A DNA stretch of 8,139 nt from an uncultured cyanobacterium (GCA_903934745.1 CAIZOZ010000254.1:1-8139); one strand, 5' to 3'; counted from the stretch's first letter, positions 1 through 6,787 are shown. The notes: generated from the letters alone by a model not told the origin. Numbers and translations: made by a program.

Positions 1-424
1 CGTCGCTGAGTAGCCGTTTGACCTCCGGAGCGCCCATCAGCTTCTCCAGGAACAGCCCCATCACGTCGTTATTGAGGAGCCGATCACGGTTTTTTGTGAA
101 TGTGGTCGGGTGCCAGATCGCATCATCGGGGCTCAAGCCCACAAACCAGCGGAGCAGCAGATTGTAGTGGAGCTGCTCCACCAACAGCCTCTCGGACCGG
201 ATCCCATAAAACGCCTGCAGCAGCGAGGCCAACAGCAGTTGCTCTGGCGGAACCGATGGGCGGCCGCCTTCCAGGGCCTACAGCTGGCAGAAGGTGGGAT
301 TCAATCGATCCAGAGCCTGATCCGCCAACTTGCGAATCCGCCTGAGCGGATGGCTGGTCGGGATCCGCTCCTCGATCGAGACGTAGGAGAACAAGGAGCT
401 GCTGCGCTCCTGTTGGCCTCGCAT
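1..424 (-). pseudogene. IS5-family transposase, N-terminal part, interrupted by a nonsense codon
   Basis: Reading leftwards from ATG at 422-424, the frame gives a typical IS5-group transposase N-terminus: MRGQQERSSSLFSYVSIEER, then HPLRRIRKLADQALDRLNP, GGRPSVPPEQLLLASLLQAF, IRSERLLVEQLHYNLLLRWF, VGL, TTFTKNRDRL and LEKLMGAPEVKRLLSD at the window edge. The segment with GRPS-PPE and RSERLL-EQL--N-L-RWFVGL is the conserved DUF772-type N-terminal domain; the DDE catalytic part is beyond the window. Codon 49 (278-280) is TAG, just before ALEGGRPS, at the place where relatives usually have a tyrosine. The frame is otherwise undamaged, so this looks like a single recent substitution. No Shine-Dalgarno is visible before the ATG. 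A restart downstream of the stop would lack the first third of the domain. The family is clear; loss of activity is inferred. Confidence 0.8.
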
Positions 425-481
425 CAACGAATGGGCAGTTGCCTAGTTCTGGCAGAGGTTGCTGGGTTTTTCAGCGAACTC
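1..481 (-). mobile_element. Partial IS5-family insertion sequence, 5' (transposase-start) end
   Basis: The left edge of the window cuts through an insertion sequence whose transposase gene is read on the minus strand (see 1-424). The transposase start side faces trpB. The outer limit is inferred: the stretch GGGTTTTTCAGCGAACTC at 464-481 looks like an IS terminus and is followed by TTAA (482-485), which fits the YTAR target duplication known for IS5-type elements. The other end lies outside the window, so neither the inverted repeat nor the duplication can be confirmed. If the boundary is right, the element sits about 40 bp past the trpB stop codon and leaves that gene intact. The family assignment is good; the exact boundary is tentative. 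Confidence 0.65.
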
Positions 482-523
482 TTAACGAAGGACTTTCTGA
501 GGGCCAACCGCCCCCACCAGCCC

Positions 524-1792
524 TCAGCCCCCCAGCCGGTCCCCCAGCCGCTCGACCATGGTGTTGACATCCTTGTCGCCGCGGCCGGAAAGGTTGAGCA
601 CCACCTCGGTGCCGGGGGCCAGGGTGGGGCAGAGGGTTTCCAGCCAGGCGAAGGCGTGGGCGGTTTCCAGGGCCGGGATGATGCCTTCGAGCTGACAGAG
701 AAGCTGCAGCGCCTCCAGGGCTTCGTCGTCGGTGACGGCGGCGTATTCAGCCCGGCCGATGCCCTTGAGATAGCTGTGCTCCGGGCCGACTCCTGGGTAG
801 TCGAGGCCGGCGCTGATCGAATGGGCCTCCTGCACCTGGCCCTCGCTGTCCTGCAGCAGCAGGCTCATGGCGCCATGCAGCACCCCCACCCGCCCTTCGG
901 TGATCGTGGCCGCATGGCGGCCGGTGGCGACGCCATCACCGGCGGCCTCAACGCCGATCAAGCGCACCGAGACATCCTCAACAAAGGGATGGAACAGGCC
1001 CATGGCATTGGAGCCGCCACCGACACAGGCCACCAGCACGTCCGGCAAGCGACCGAAGGCCTCGGCGCACTGGCGCTTGGTCTCCTCACCGATCACCGCA
1101 TGGAAATCGCGCACCAGCATCGGGTAGGGGTGGGGACCAGCCACCGAACCGAGGATGTAATGGGTGCTCTCCACATTGGTGACCCAGTCGCGGATCGCTT
1201 CGCTGGTGGCGTCCTTGAGGGTGGCCGTGCCGGCGGTGACCGGCTGCACCGTGGCGCCGAGCAGGCGCATACGGAACACATTCAGCGCCTGGCGGCGCAT
1301 GTCCTCGGCGCCCATGTAGATCACGCACTCGAGGCCGAAGCGGGCGCAGACCGTGGCCGTGGCAACGCCGTGCTGACCGGCGCCGGTTTCGGCGATGATC
1401 CGCTGCTTGCCCATGCGCAACGCCAGCAGCGCCTGGCCGAGGGCGTTGTTGATCTTGTGGGCGCCGGTGTGATTGAGATCTTCACGCTTCAGCCAGAGGC
1501 GGGGACCGCCTTCCGGGCGGCGATAGTGCTCGCTGAGTCGCTCCGCCTCATAAAGGGGGCTGGGCCGGCCGACGTAGTCGCGCAGCAGATGGTTCAGCCG
1601 GGTGGTGAAGGCCGGATCGCGCCAGGCCTCGGCCGCCGCCTTTTCCAGCTCGGCCAGGGCCGGCATCAGCGTTTCCGGCACGTACTGACCGCCATAGGGG
1701 CCGAAGCGGCCGAGGGCATTGGGCCGGGCGGAGGGCTGCAGCGCCGCAGCGTCAGGATGGGCGGCGGGCATCGGCGGGATGGTGCTGGTCAC
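524..1792 (-). CDS. trpB: Tryptophan synthase beta chain
   Basis: This enzyme is a PLP-dependent beta-replacement enzyme that condenses indole with L-serine to give L-tryptophan, acting in an alpha2-beta2 complex with TrpA in the cytoplasm. The 422-residue product carries the family signatures in order: GRFGPYGGQYVPETLMPAL near residues 28-46, LKREDLNHTGAHKINNALGQ at 101-120 with PLP lysine K113, ETGAGQHG at 135-142 with catalytic E135, the phosphate-binding loop GGGSNA at 258-263, HSISAGLDYPGVGPEHS around 324-340, E376 in the ALETAHA segment, and SGRGDKD at 402-408. It is about 25 residues longer at the N-terminus than the E. coli enzyme, as is common in cyanobacteria. The first start is GTG at 1792; an ATG at 1771 (residue 8) is an alternative, and neither has a clear Shine-Dalgarno. 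trpA is not nearby. An IS element lies just downstream. Confidence 0.97.
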   Translation of the reverse strand: MTSTIPPMPAAHPDAAALQPSARPNALGRFGPYGGQYVPETLMPALAELEKAAAEAWRDPAFTTRLNHLLRDYVGRPSPLYEAERLSEHYRRPEGGPRLWLKREDLNHTGAHKINNALGQALLALRMGKQRIIAETGAGQHGVATATVCARFGLECVIYMGAEDMRRQALNVFRMRLLGATVQPVTAGTATLKDATSEAIRDWVTNVESTHYILGSVAGPHPYPMLVRDFHAVIGEETKRQCAEAFGRLPDVLVACVGGGSNAMGLFHPFVEDVSVRLIGVEAAGDGVATGRHAATITEGRVGVLHGAMSLLLQDSEGQVQEAHSISAGLDYPGVGPEHSYLKGIGRAEYAAVTDDEALEALQLLCQLEGIIPALETAHAFAWLETLCPTLAPGTEVVLNLSGRGDKDVNTMVERLGDRLGG

Positions 1793-1876
1793 CGGCGGCG
1801 CTCGAAAGACGGATCGTCAGCGTAGAGACTGCGTCGGCCTGGCATGGACGCCCCCTGATCGCCCAGCCGGCCGCCG

Positions 1877-3148
1877 ATGCCATCCACCGAGCCCGCCAGC
1901 GGCCCTGCCCATGCCAGTGCCCGGATCCAGCTGGCCAGCGTGCTGCCACCGGTGGTGTTCTGGAGCTGGCTGCTCAGCCGCCTGCTGTTCTTTGGCCCCC
2001 TGCTGATCGCCGTGCAGCGGCAGCCGCCCGGCGCCCTGGCCTCCCGGCTCAGCCAATGGGATGCCGCCCACTACCTGCAGATCGTGGCCCAGGGCTACGC
2101 CGGTGACAACTTCGCCTTTTTTCCCGTCTTTCCCTACGTCGTCAAGCTGACGGCTGGCTTGTTGCATCTGCCACCGTTAGCGATGGCGCTGGTGCTCAGC
2201 AACGGGGCGTTTCTGGTTGCCCTGGTCCTGTTGATGCGGCTCAGTCGGTCATGCCAGGGAGAGGCCACCGCCAGGACCGTGGTGCTGCTGTGCTGCTTCA
2301 ACCCGATGAGCATCTTCTTTGCGATTCCCTATACAGAATCGTTCTATCTGTTGTTCACCTGCCAGGCCCTGATCGAGCTGCTACGCCCCCACTTGCACGC
2401 ACCTCGGATCGCCCTGTTCGGGGCCCTCAGCGCCGCGACCCGCCCCACCGGCCTGGTGATCGCCCCCGCGATCCTGGTGGCCTTTGGCCGCCGCCGCCGC
2501 CTCAGCGCCGGCCTGGTGGTGGCGCTGCTGGCCCTGGGCGGACTCGCCGCCGTGGCCGGGATCAACCTGCACCTGAGCGGCGATCCCCTCGCCTTCATCC
2601 ACGCCCAGCAGGCCTGGAACGTGCGCCCGGGCTTCAATCTCTCCGGGCTGCCCTCCTGGAGCAAGCTGCTGTCCCAGGTGGTCCTCGGCCTGACCAACAC
2701 CAAGGCCGCGGCCCTGGTCGACCTCGTTCACCCGATCCTGATCACGGCCACGTTGCTGCTCGGGGTTGCGGCCTTCGGACTGCGCCAACGCCAACCAAGG
2801 ACCAGCTTCGTGCTCTCGCTGGTGGCGTTCCTCGCCTACTGGTTGCTGGCCGGCATGCCCGGTCTCAACCTGGTGGTGGTGGTGGGGGCGCTGCTGCTGG
2901 CCGCCTGGGGCTACCGACGCCTGCCACTGGAGCTCTGGGTGTTCGGCGCCGCCAGCCTGCTGCTCTATCTGCTCAAGCAGAACACGATCAGCCTCGAGCG
3001 CCACATCTTCGCCACGGCGCCGCTGCTGATGCTGTACGGCGCCTGGTTTGAACACCATCCCGGCTGGCGCCGCTTTCTGCTGGGCTTCGGCAGCCTGCTG
3101 CTGGTGCTCTACGCCTTGCGCTTCGCGCAGGGTCTGTGGATCGGCTGA
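1877..3148 (+). CDS. PIG-V-like mannosyltransferase family integral membrane glycosyltransferase
   Basis: The 423-residue product is a polytopic inner-membrane protein with roughly eight to ten hydrophobic segments. It resembles bacterial members of the Mannosyl_trans2/PIG-V group of GT-C glycosyltransferases, which use polyprenyl-phosphate sugar donors. Visible hallmarks are a hydrophobic segment followed by WDAAHYLQIVAQGY at 61-74 (the WD acidic motif of the first large extracytoplasmic loop), FFPVFP at 81-86, FNPMSIFFAIPYTESFYLLF at 141-160 (NP-S-FF--YTES), GALSAATRPTGL at 182-193, GDPLAFIHAQQAWN at 235-248 and ERHIFATAPLLM near 374-385. ATG 1877 is the first start after an in-frame TGA at 1856-1858; no Shine-Dalgarno is seen. 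It is divergent from trpB and convergent with the secreted-protein gene, so it is probably a single-gene transcript. The acceptor is unknown: a glycolipid, a surface polysaccharide or a glycoprotein are all possible. Family confidence is good; substrate specificity is not readable. Confidence 0.8.
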   Translation: MPSTEPASGPAHASARIQLASVLPPVVFWSWLLSRLLFFGPLLIAVQRQPPGALASRLSQWDAAHYLQIVAQGYAGDNFAFFPVFPYVVKLTAGLLHLPPLAMALVLSNGAFLVALVLLMRLSRSCQGEATARTVVLLCCFNPMSIFFAIPYTESFYLLFTCQALIELLRPHLHAPRIALFGALSAATRPTGLVIAPAILVAFGRRRRLSAGLVVALLALGGLAAVAGINLHLSGDPLAFIHAQQAWNVRPGFNLSGLPSWSKLLSQVVLGLTNTKAAALVDLVHPILITATLLLGVAAFGLRQRQPRTSFVLSLVAFLAYWLLAGMPGLNLVVVVGALLLAAWGYRRLPLELWVFGAASLLLYLLKQNTISLERHIFATAPLLMLYGAWFEHHPGWRRFLLGFGSLLLVLYALRFAQGLWIG

Positions 3149-3158
3149 GCCTTCAGCC
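3143..3158. terminator. Weak hairpin between converging genes
   Basis: GGCTGA (3143-3148) pairs perfectly with TCAGCC (3153-3158) across a GCCT loop. It overlaps the stop codon of the glycosyltransferase gene and lies in the 36-bp gap between two converging genes. There is no T-run on either side, so a role as a bidirectional terminator is only a guess from position. Confidence 0.3.
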
Positions 3159-3184
3159 AGGCGAGCGGAACGGGGCCAGGGGGG

Positions 3185-3880
3185 TCAATCCTGTTCCGCG
3201 CTGATTCGAATCAACCAGGTGCCCCGGTAGGTGGGCTGAGGAGCCGCTGGGCTGGCGGCATACAGGCGCAAGGGATAGCGGCCGGGGACGCTGGGATTGA
3301 ACAGCATCAACGACAGGCCGTAGGTGTCAGTGCCGGCCAGGGGAGTCTCGGGAATGATCCGCACCTCCTGGACGCTGAGCCGCTCCACACGGGCCGGCAG
3401 CGGCTCACTGCAGCGGGTGCGATGGACCGCCGGCGGCGTGAGCATGCGGCAGAGGCGCAGGCTCTCGAAGATCAGGCTGCCGTCGAAGTTGTCTGGCAAC
3501 CGCAGGCTGAGCGCGGAGAGCGGCAGCACATGGTCATCGGGGCGGATCAGCAGGTCATAGCGGGAGCGCTTGAGCCGGATCGGAACCACCTGCACGAAGT
3601 CCAGGGACTGGAAGCTGTGGCCATCACCCCAGAGCCGCTCGCAGGGAAGGGGCGACTCTGGGGTGATGGCTGGACCGGTGGCGGGGCTGCTGCTGGCTGG
3701 GATGGCGGGGCTGGTGCCGGCACGACTGGGCGCGCTGGGTTCCGCCAGGCTGGCGGGCAGGGCCCAGACCAGCCAGGGCAGCAACAACAGGGGAGCCAGC
3801 GGCGCCAGGGAGCGGCGCGCAAACGGTCTGCTGGCAGGGCTGCTGCCGGCTGCAGGATGCAGGGATGGGGCGGGAGACAT
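3185..3880 (-). CDS. Secreted protein resembling cyanobacterial DUF2808 proteins
   Basis: From ATG 3880 the product is 231 residues. It has a basic n-region (RPFARR, 18-23), a hydrophobic core (SLAPLAPLLLLPWLVWALPA, about 24-43) and a likely signal peptidase I site near LPASLA-EP (about residue 46). A Pro/Ser/Ala-rich linker (47-78) leads to a compact mature domain. The C-terminal half has the pattern LRLPDNFDGSLIFESLRLC, RTRC, IIPETPLAG, LMLFNPSVPGRYPLRLYA and TYRGTWLIRI. This is like cyanobacterial DUF2808 domains, whose role is unknown; I recall the pattern and could not search. Cysteines C144 and C157 could form a disulfide. The longer frame starts TTG 3949/GTG 3946 and adds 23 residues before the signal peptide, so the ATG is preferred, although no Shine-Dalgarno supports it. 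It lies downstream of the porin on the same strand but 545 bp away, so separate transcription is likely. Confidence 0.65.
   Translation of the reverse strand: MSPAPSLHPAAGSSPASRPFARRSLAPLAPLLLLPWLVWALPASLAEPSAPSRAGTSPAIPASSSPATGPAITPESPLPCERLWGDGHSFQSLDFVQVVPIRLKRSRYDLLIRPDDHVLPLSALSLRLPDNFDGSLIFESLRLCRMLTPPAVHRTRCSEPLPARVERLSVQEVRIIPETPLAGTDTYGLSLMLFNPSVPGRYPLRLYAASPAAPQPTYRGTWLIRISAEQD
3620..3670. repeat. 15-bp perfect inverted repeat inside the secreted-protein gene
   Basis: GCCATCACCCCAGAG (3620-3634) is the exact reverse complement of CTCTGGGGTGATGGC (3656-3670), with 21 bases between. An extra 4-bp stem, TCGC (3639-3642) with GCGA (3652-3655), continues the hairpin after a CCGC bulge on one side. 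Both arms fall exactly in codon phase on the minus strand and encode AITPE (71-75) and LWGDG (83-87), at the junction between the Pro/Ser-rich linker and the mature domain. A perfect arm of this length at such short spacing is not expected by chance in 8 kb. No T-run follows. Confidence 0.85.
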
Positions 3881-4425
3881 GGGCAAATCGGCCAGGAACC
3901 AGCCGCTGCAGGGGGCGAGGCCGGGGGCGATGCGGGCAGCGGTCACCAAGGGAACCGGAGCGGAAACACCACCTGTGCCATCAGGCCGGCGAACGATTCA
4001 ACGAAACAAGGGGCGGGAATGGAATGGGCCTGAAAGCCCAGACAGAGAATTGAATCCTAATGCGTAAAGGGGAAGTTGATCGCTGCTGTGCCATCAAAAT
4101 CCTCAGCCCACATCGGCAACCTGAACACCGAATCCGCTGTCCAACCCAACAACCAGACGCAACGGCCCACTTCAGGCCTCGAACCCTAAAGACGGGGCTC
4201 AGACGATGCACCCCAAGCACCAAGCTGAGATCAAAATCAACAGCATCATGGCTCGACAAACCTGAAGCAGTACTCCATCACCTCAGCCCGGGAACCGACC
4301 AGCCAGGCGTCTTAATTGAACGGCTTGATTGAACGGCTTGATTGAATAGCCTGAACAGCTTGGCTAAACAGACCAAACCACTGGCTCAGGGAACTGGATT
4401 CAGGAGATCCATCCGGCCCATAGCC
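3881..4425. other. Intergenic region, A-richer, no convincing gene
   Basis: This 545-bp gap lies between the secreted-protein gene and the porin, both on the minus strand, so it should hold the porin's 3' end signals and the secreted-protein promoter. It is visibly richer in A than the flanking genes. The only structure I can point to is the 13-bp tandem repeat at 4315-4353 and a small TGGGC/GCCCA hairpin (4025-4029 with 4036-4040). Open frames here (90 codons plus strand at 4060-4332, 92 codons minus strand at 3981-4259) have no recognisable motif and low-complexity, Arg/Pro/Ser-rich composition. No tRNA, known small RNA or clear promoter was seen. Confidence 0.6.
4315..4353. repeat. 13-bp tandem repeat, three units
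   Basis: ATTGAACGGCTTG occurs at 4315-4327 and again, identically and directly abutting, at 4328-4340. It is followed by a third, degenerate unit ATTGAATAGCCTG at 4341-4353 and possibly a more decayed fourth. It lies about 70 bp past the porin stop codon, in non-coding DNA. It could be a slippage product or a set of binding sites; the sequence alone does not say. Confidence 0.85.
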
Positions 4426-6327
4426 TCAGAAGCGGAAGCGTAATTTCAGCACCGCCCCGAAAGCATGGAAGCTGGAGCCTTGGCTCCTCGGCAGCGGTGT
4501 GCTGTCCCAGTCGCTGGCACTGGCGGTGAGCTGCCCGCGGGGACGGGGGAGCCAGAACAGGCCCGGGGTGATCGAAAGCCAGTCCGTGGCCTGGTAGCGA
4601 TACCAGATTTCCATCATCAGCGCCTGATCATCGGCCCCCTGCTCGCCAGCGGGATTCGTATAGCGCGTCAACCCCAGAGGCGAACCGATCGCCAACCCCA
4701 GTTCGCTGCCTGAGTTGAAGGCCTCGGACCAATTAAGGCCCAGCATCCAGGATTGGCTACTGGCCGCCAGCAGCCGGCTGGCGGCGTCGGGACCGTCGTG
4801 GTCGTAGACATTGCGATTGAGGCCCCAGCCGAGATTGATCGCCGGAATCCAGCCCGGGCGCAGGGGTTGCCAGAAGGCGGAGAGCCCATAGGAATCCACA
4901 TGCCCCCCCAGGCCCGGCTGCAGTTTCGGCCAGGTCTGCGCCGCCAGGGGGGTGATGGCGGAGCGATCGTAGGCACCCGCCTGGTTGTAGGTATAAGCGG
5001 CGGCCACCCCCCAGCCCCGGCCCAGATAGCCCAGCTGGGCCGTGGCTGCCCCCACAGAAGCGGCCGTGAACAGACCACCTTCGGCAGGGTTGCCATCCTT
5101 GCCTCCCGCTGTCGCATAGACACCACTCAGCACCAGCCCCGGCGTGGTGCCCCCCTGGTCGCGCTGGTTCCAGTAGAGCCCGATCCCGGTGCCCTTGATG
5201 TCGCTGTAGGCGCCAGGAGCCCCTGCCTTGTCGAAAGGGCTCAGCAACACCTCGTTCTCGCCATACACCGAAGGCCAGATGCCGAGCATGTCCTTCTGGT
5301 TCACCCGACTGCCGACGGTGAGGTGAAGATGATTGCCGATCGAGCGCTGGTAATAGAGCTTGTCGAGAACGATCTGGCCATTCCGGCAGGTCTTGCCGGG
5401 CTCACAACTGCCCGGGGAGAGACCAGCCACCTGCAGCGAAGGGGCGATGTTGCTGCGGAAACCGCTATAACCACCGTTACCGCTGCGCAGCCTCACCCGC
5501 AATAGATCCTGGCCATTGAAACTGGTGTCGAAGTTGAAGCGCACGTCATAAACAAGATTCAGCGCTTCGCGCAGCGGTCGGCCGTTGTAAGTGTTGCGGG
5601 CGCGATCAATCTGATTGCCGCCATATTGCACAGCGCCGAGCCACATTCTCAGATCAGCCCAGAGGATGGTGCTGGCGGAAAACTGGGTGGCTTGTAGCTC
5701 CCCCAGGCGGGTCTCCAGCGCATCAACCCGCCCCTGCAGCACGGCCAGCTCGGGCTGAAACTCCCGTTCCAGCCGCAGGAGCAGATCGGTGCGGTCGCCG
5801 CTCGTGAATCGACAGGCCTGGAGCAGCGCCGCCGCTTCAAAGCGGCTCAGCGGCATCGCCCCATCCAGAACGACCCGGCCATCGGCGCCGGGACAGCCCT
5901 CAACGGCCACCAGCTGGCTCAGGGCCTGGTAACTCCAGTCGCCGGGTCGCACATCAGCGAAGGAGCCTGGCGTTGGAAGAGGCTCTTGCGGAGCGGCTGG
6001 GGCTGCCCCGGCCGGGGTCAGCCTGGCCGGAGCAGGCCGTTCAGAGGCCACGGCTTCAGCCACCTCTGCTGTAGGAACGGCTGCTTGAGGGACGACTTGA
6101 AGGGGAGCGGCTTGTGGGAGAGCGGCTTCGGCCATCAGCGTCGCGGCCGACTCCCCAGCCCAGAGGGGCTGCAGGGGTCCGACCAGCCCCAGCAGCCAAC
6201 CCACCAGCCCGGCACCGCGGAGCGAGGCATTTCGGTGCTGGCTGCGCTTGCGCCTGCACTGGCCCTGGATCGGCCCTGGCAGGAGAGGCCGGGGTGCCCC
6301 AAAGGCCTTAGCCAAGCCCCCGGCCAT
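4426..6327 (-). CDS. Cyanobacterial SLH-domain porin (OprB-type / iron uptake porin family)
   Basis: This is an outer-membrane beta-barrel porin for passive entry of small solutes; relatives are annotated as carbohydrate-selective OprB-type or iron uptake porins (the Som group). From ATG 6327 (633 residues) the order is: basic region with CRRKRSQHR (24-32), hydrophobic signal segment LVGWLLGLVG (41-50) with cleavage near LWA-GE, an Ala/Pro-rich linker to about 120, one SLH domain starting SFADVRPGDWSYQALSQLVA (122-141) and ending SRFEAAALLQAC (161-172), a coiled coil with RLEREFQPELAVLQGRVDAL (185-204), then the barrel to a C-terminal KLRFRF with the terminal Phe typical of BAM substrates. 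The SLH domain is expected to anchor to peptidoglycan-linked polymer. An open frame begins at GTG 6357, but ATG 6327 has AGGAG three bases upstream, so it is preferred. Four cysteines (145, 172, 308, 314) are in the mature protein. It is divergent from SUI1. Confidence 0.9.
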   Translation of the reverse strand: MAGGLAKAFGAPRPLLPGPIQGQCRRKRSQHRNASLRGAGLVGWLLGLVGPLQPLWAGESAATLMAEAALPQAAPLQVVPQAAVPTAEVAEAVASERPAPARLTPAGAAPAAPQEPLPTPGSFADVRPGDWSYQALSQLVAVEGCPGADGRVVLDGAMPLSRFEAAALLQACRFTSGDRTDLLLRLEREFQPELAVLQGRVDALETRLGELQATQFSASTILWADLRMWLGAVQYGGNQIDRARNTYNGRPLREALNLVYDVRFNFDTSFNGQDLLRVRLRSGNGGYSGFRSNIAPSLQVAGLSPGSCEPGKTCRNGQIVLDKLYYQRSIGNHLHLTVGSRVNQKDMLGIWPSVYGENEVLLSPFDKAGAPGAYSDIKGTGIGLYWNQRDQGGTTPGLVLSGVYATAGGKDGNPAEGGLFTAASVGAATAQLGYLGRGWGVAAAYTYNQAGAYDRSAITPLAAQTWPKLQPGLGGHVDSYGLSAFWQPLRPGWIPAINLGWGLNRNVYDHDGPDAASRLLAASSQSWMLGLNWSEAFNSGSELGLAIGSPLGLTRYTNPAGEQGADDQALMMEIWYRYQATDWLSITPGLFWLPRPRGQLTASASDWDSTPLPRSQGSSFHAFGAVLKLRFRF

Positions 6328-6403
6328 TGGCTCCTCGCTCCCCCATTCGAGCGTCACAGCCAGGATCGTGATCCATCAAGACTGCAGCCAAGTTAACGCC
6401 GCT

Positions 6404-6411
6404 GCGATCGC
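6404..6411. repeat. HIP1 octamer GCGATCGC
   Basis: This is one copy of the highly iterated palindrome GCGATCGC found throughout many cyanobacterial genomes. It lies in the gap between the divergent porin and SUI1 genes. It is useful as a lineage marker; no local function is implied. Confidence 0.7.
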
Positions 6412-6443
6412 CACCCAAGATGGCGGCGCCAGCCATTTGCAGC

Positions 6444-6451
6444 AGGGGAGG
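6444..6451 (+). promoter_or_regulatory. Ribosome binding site of the SUI1/YciH gene
   Basis: AGGGGAGG lies nine bases before ATG 6461. It is the clearest Shine-Dalgarno in the window and fixes the start: the same frame is open from 6248, but the upstream codons overlap the porin gene and read as unlikely protein. Confidence 0.75.
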
Positions 6452-6460
6452 ACGAACACC

Positions 6461-6787
6461 ATGGCCAACAAGGGCGGCTGGCAGGAATTCGGCCGGCCGG
6501 AGAGCCTGCAGCGCGGCATCCCGCAGCAGGCCGAGACCACCAGGGCCCAGCAGCGGGTGCGGGTGCAGCGCACCAAGGCCGGCAAGGGCGGCAAGCTGGT
6601 GACCGCCATCACCGGCCTCGAGATCGCCGAAGCCGAGGCCAAGGCCCTGCTCAAGGCGCTCAAGGCCACCGCAGGTACCGGCGGCACCCTCAAGGACGGC
6701 GTGATCGAACTGCAGGGGGATCAGCTGGCCATCGCCCTGACAACCCTGGAGAAGGAGGGATTCCGGCCCAAGCAGGCCGGGGGCTGA
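6461..6787 (+). CDS. yciH: SUI1/YciH family translation initiation factor-like protein
   Basis: This is a bacterial homologue of eukaryotic eIF1 (SUI1), thought to act on the small ribosomal subunit and affect start selection; the bacterial role is poorly defined. The 108-residue product has a disordered N-terminus (about 1-30), then the SUI1 domain: RVRVQRTKAGKGGKLVTAI at 32-50 with the basic GKGGK loop, TGLEIAEAEAKALLKALKA at 51-69, and GTGGTLKDGVIELQGDQ at 72-88, the family's most conserved stretch, followed by TTLEKEGFRPKQAGG to the end. Length matches bacterial members. The start is set by a strong Shine-Dalgarno. cysC follows 97 bp downstream in the same direction, so cotranscription is possible, but a strong hairpin over the stop codon intervenes. 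Confidence 0.94.
   Translation: MANKGGWQEFGRPESLQRGIPQQAETTRAQQRVRVQRTKAGKGGKLVTAITGLEIAEAEAKALLKALKATAGTGGTLKDGVIELQGDQLAIALTTLEKEGFRPKQAGG

Noticed and set aside
110..1825. 571-codon plus-strand open frame opposite trpB and the transposase
   Set aside because: It is the mirror of trpB in high-GC DNA; the minus-strand reading carries every TrpB motif, while the plus-strand translation is His/Gln/Gly-rich with no domain and also spans the IS boundary.
2251..3051. 266-codon plus-strand frame within the glycosyltransferase gene
   Set aside because: It is a +1/+2 shadow of the membrane protein, rich in Arg, Pro and Gly, with no hydrophobic helices.
3422..4067. Plus-strand frames opposite the secreted-protein gene
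   Set aside because: They are Gly/Gln/Arg-rich antisense readings; the minus-strand reading has a signal peptide and a coherent domain.
4160..4200. GGTTCGAGGCC on the minus strand resembling a tRNA T-loop
   Set aside because: The flanking bases do not form a 5-bp T-stem and no anticodon arm or acceptor stem can be drawn around it.
4753..5505. 250-codon plus-strand frame opposite the porin
   Set aside because: Antisense shadow of the porin barrel; composition is Arg/Gly/Ala/Gln-rich with no recognisable motif.
6248..6460. Longer SUI1 start at ATG 6248
   Set aside because: It would overlap the porin gene, gives an atypical N-terminus, and ignores the strong Shine-Dalgarno before ATG 6461.
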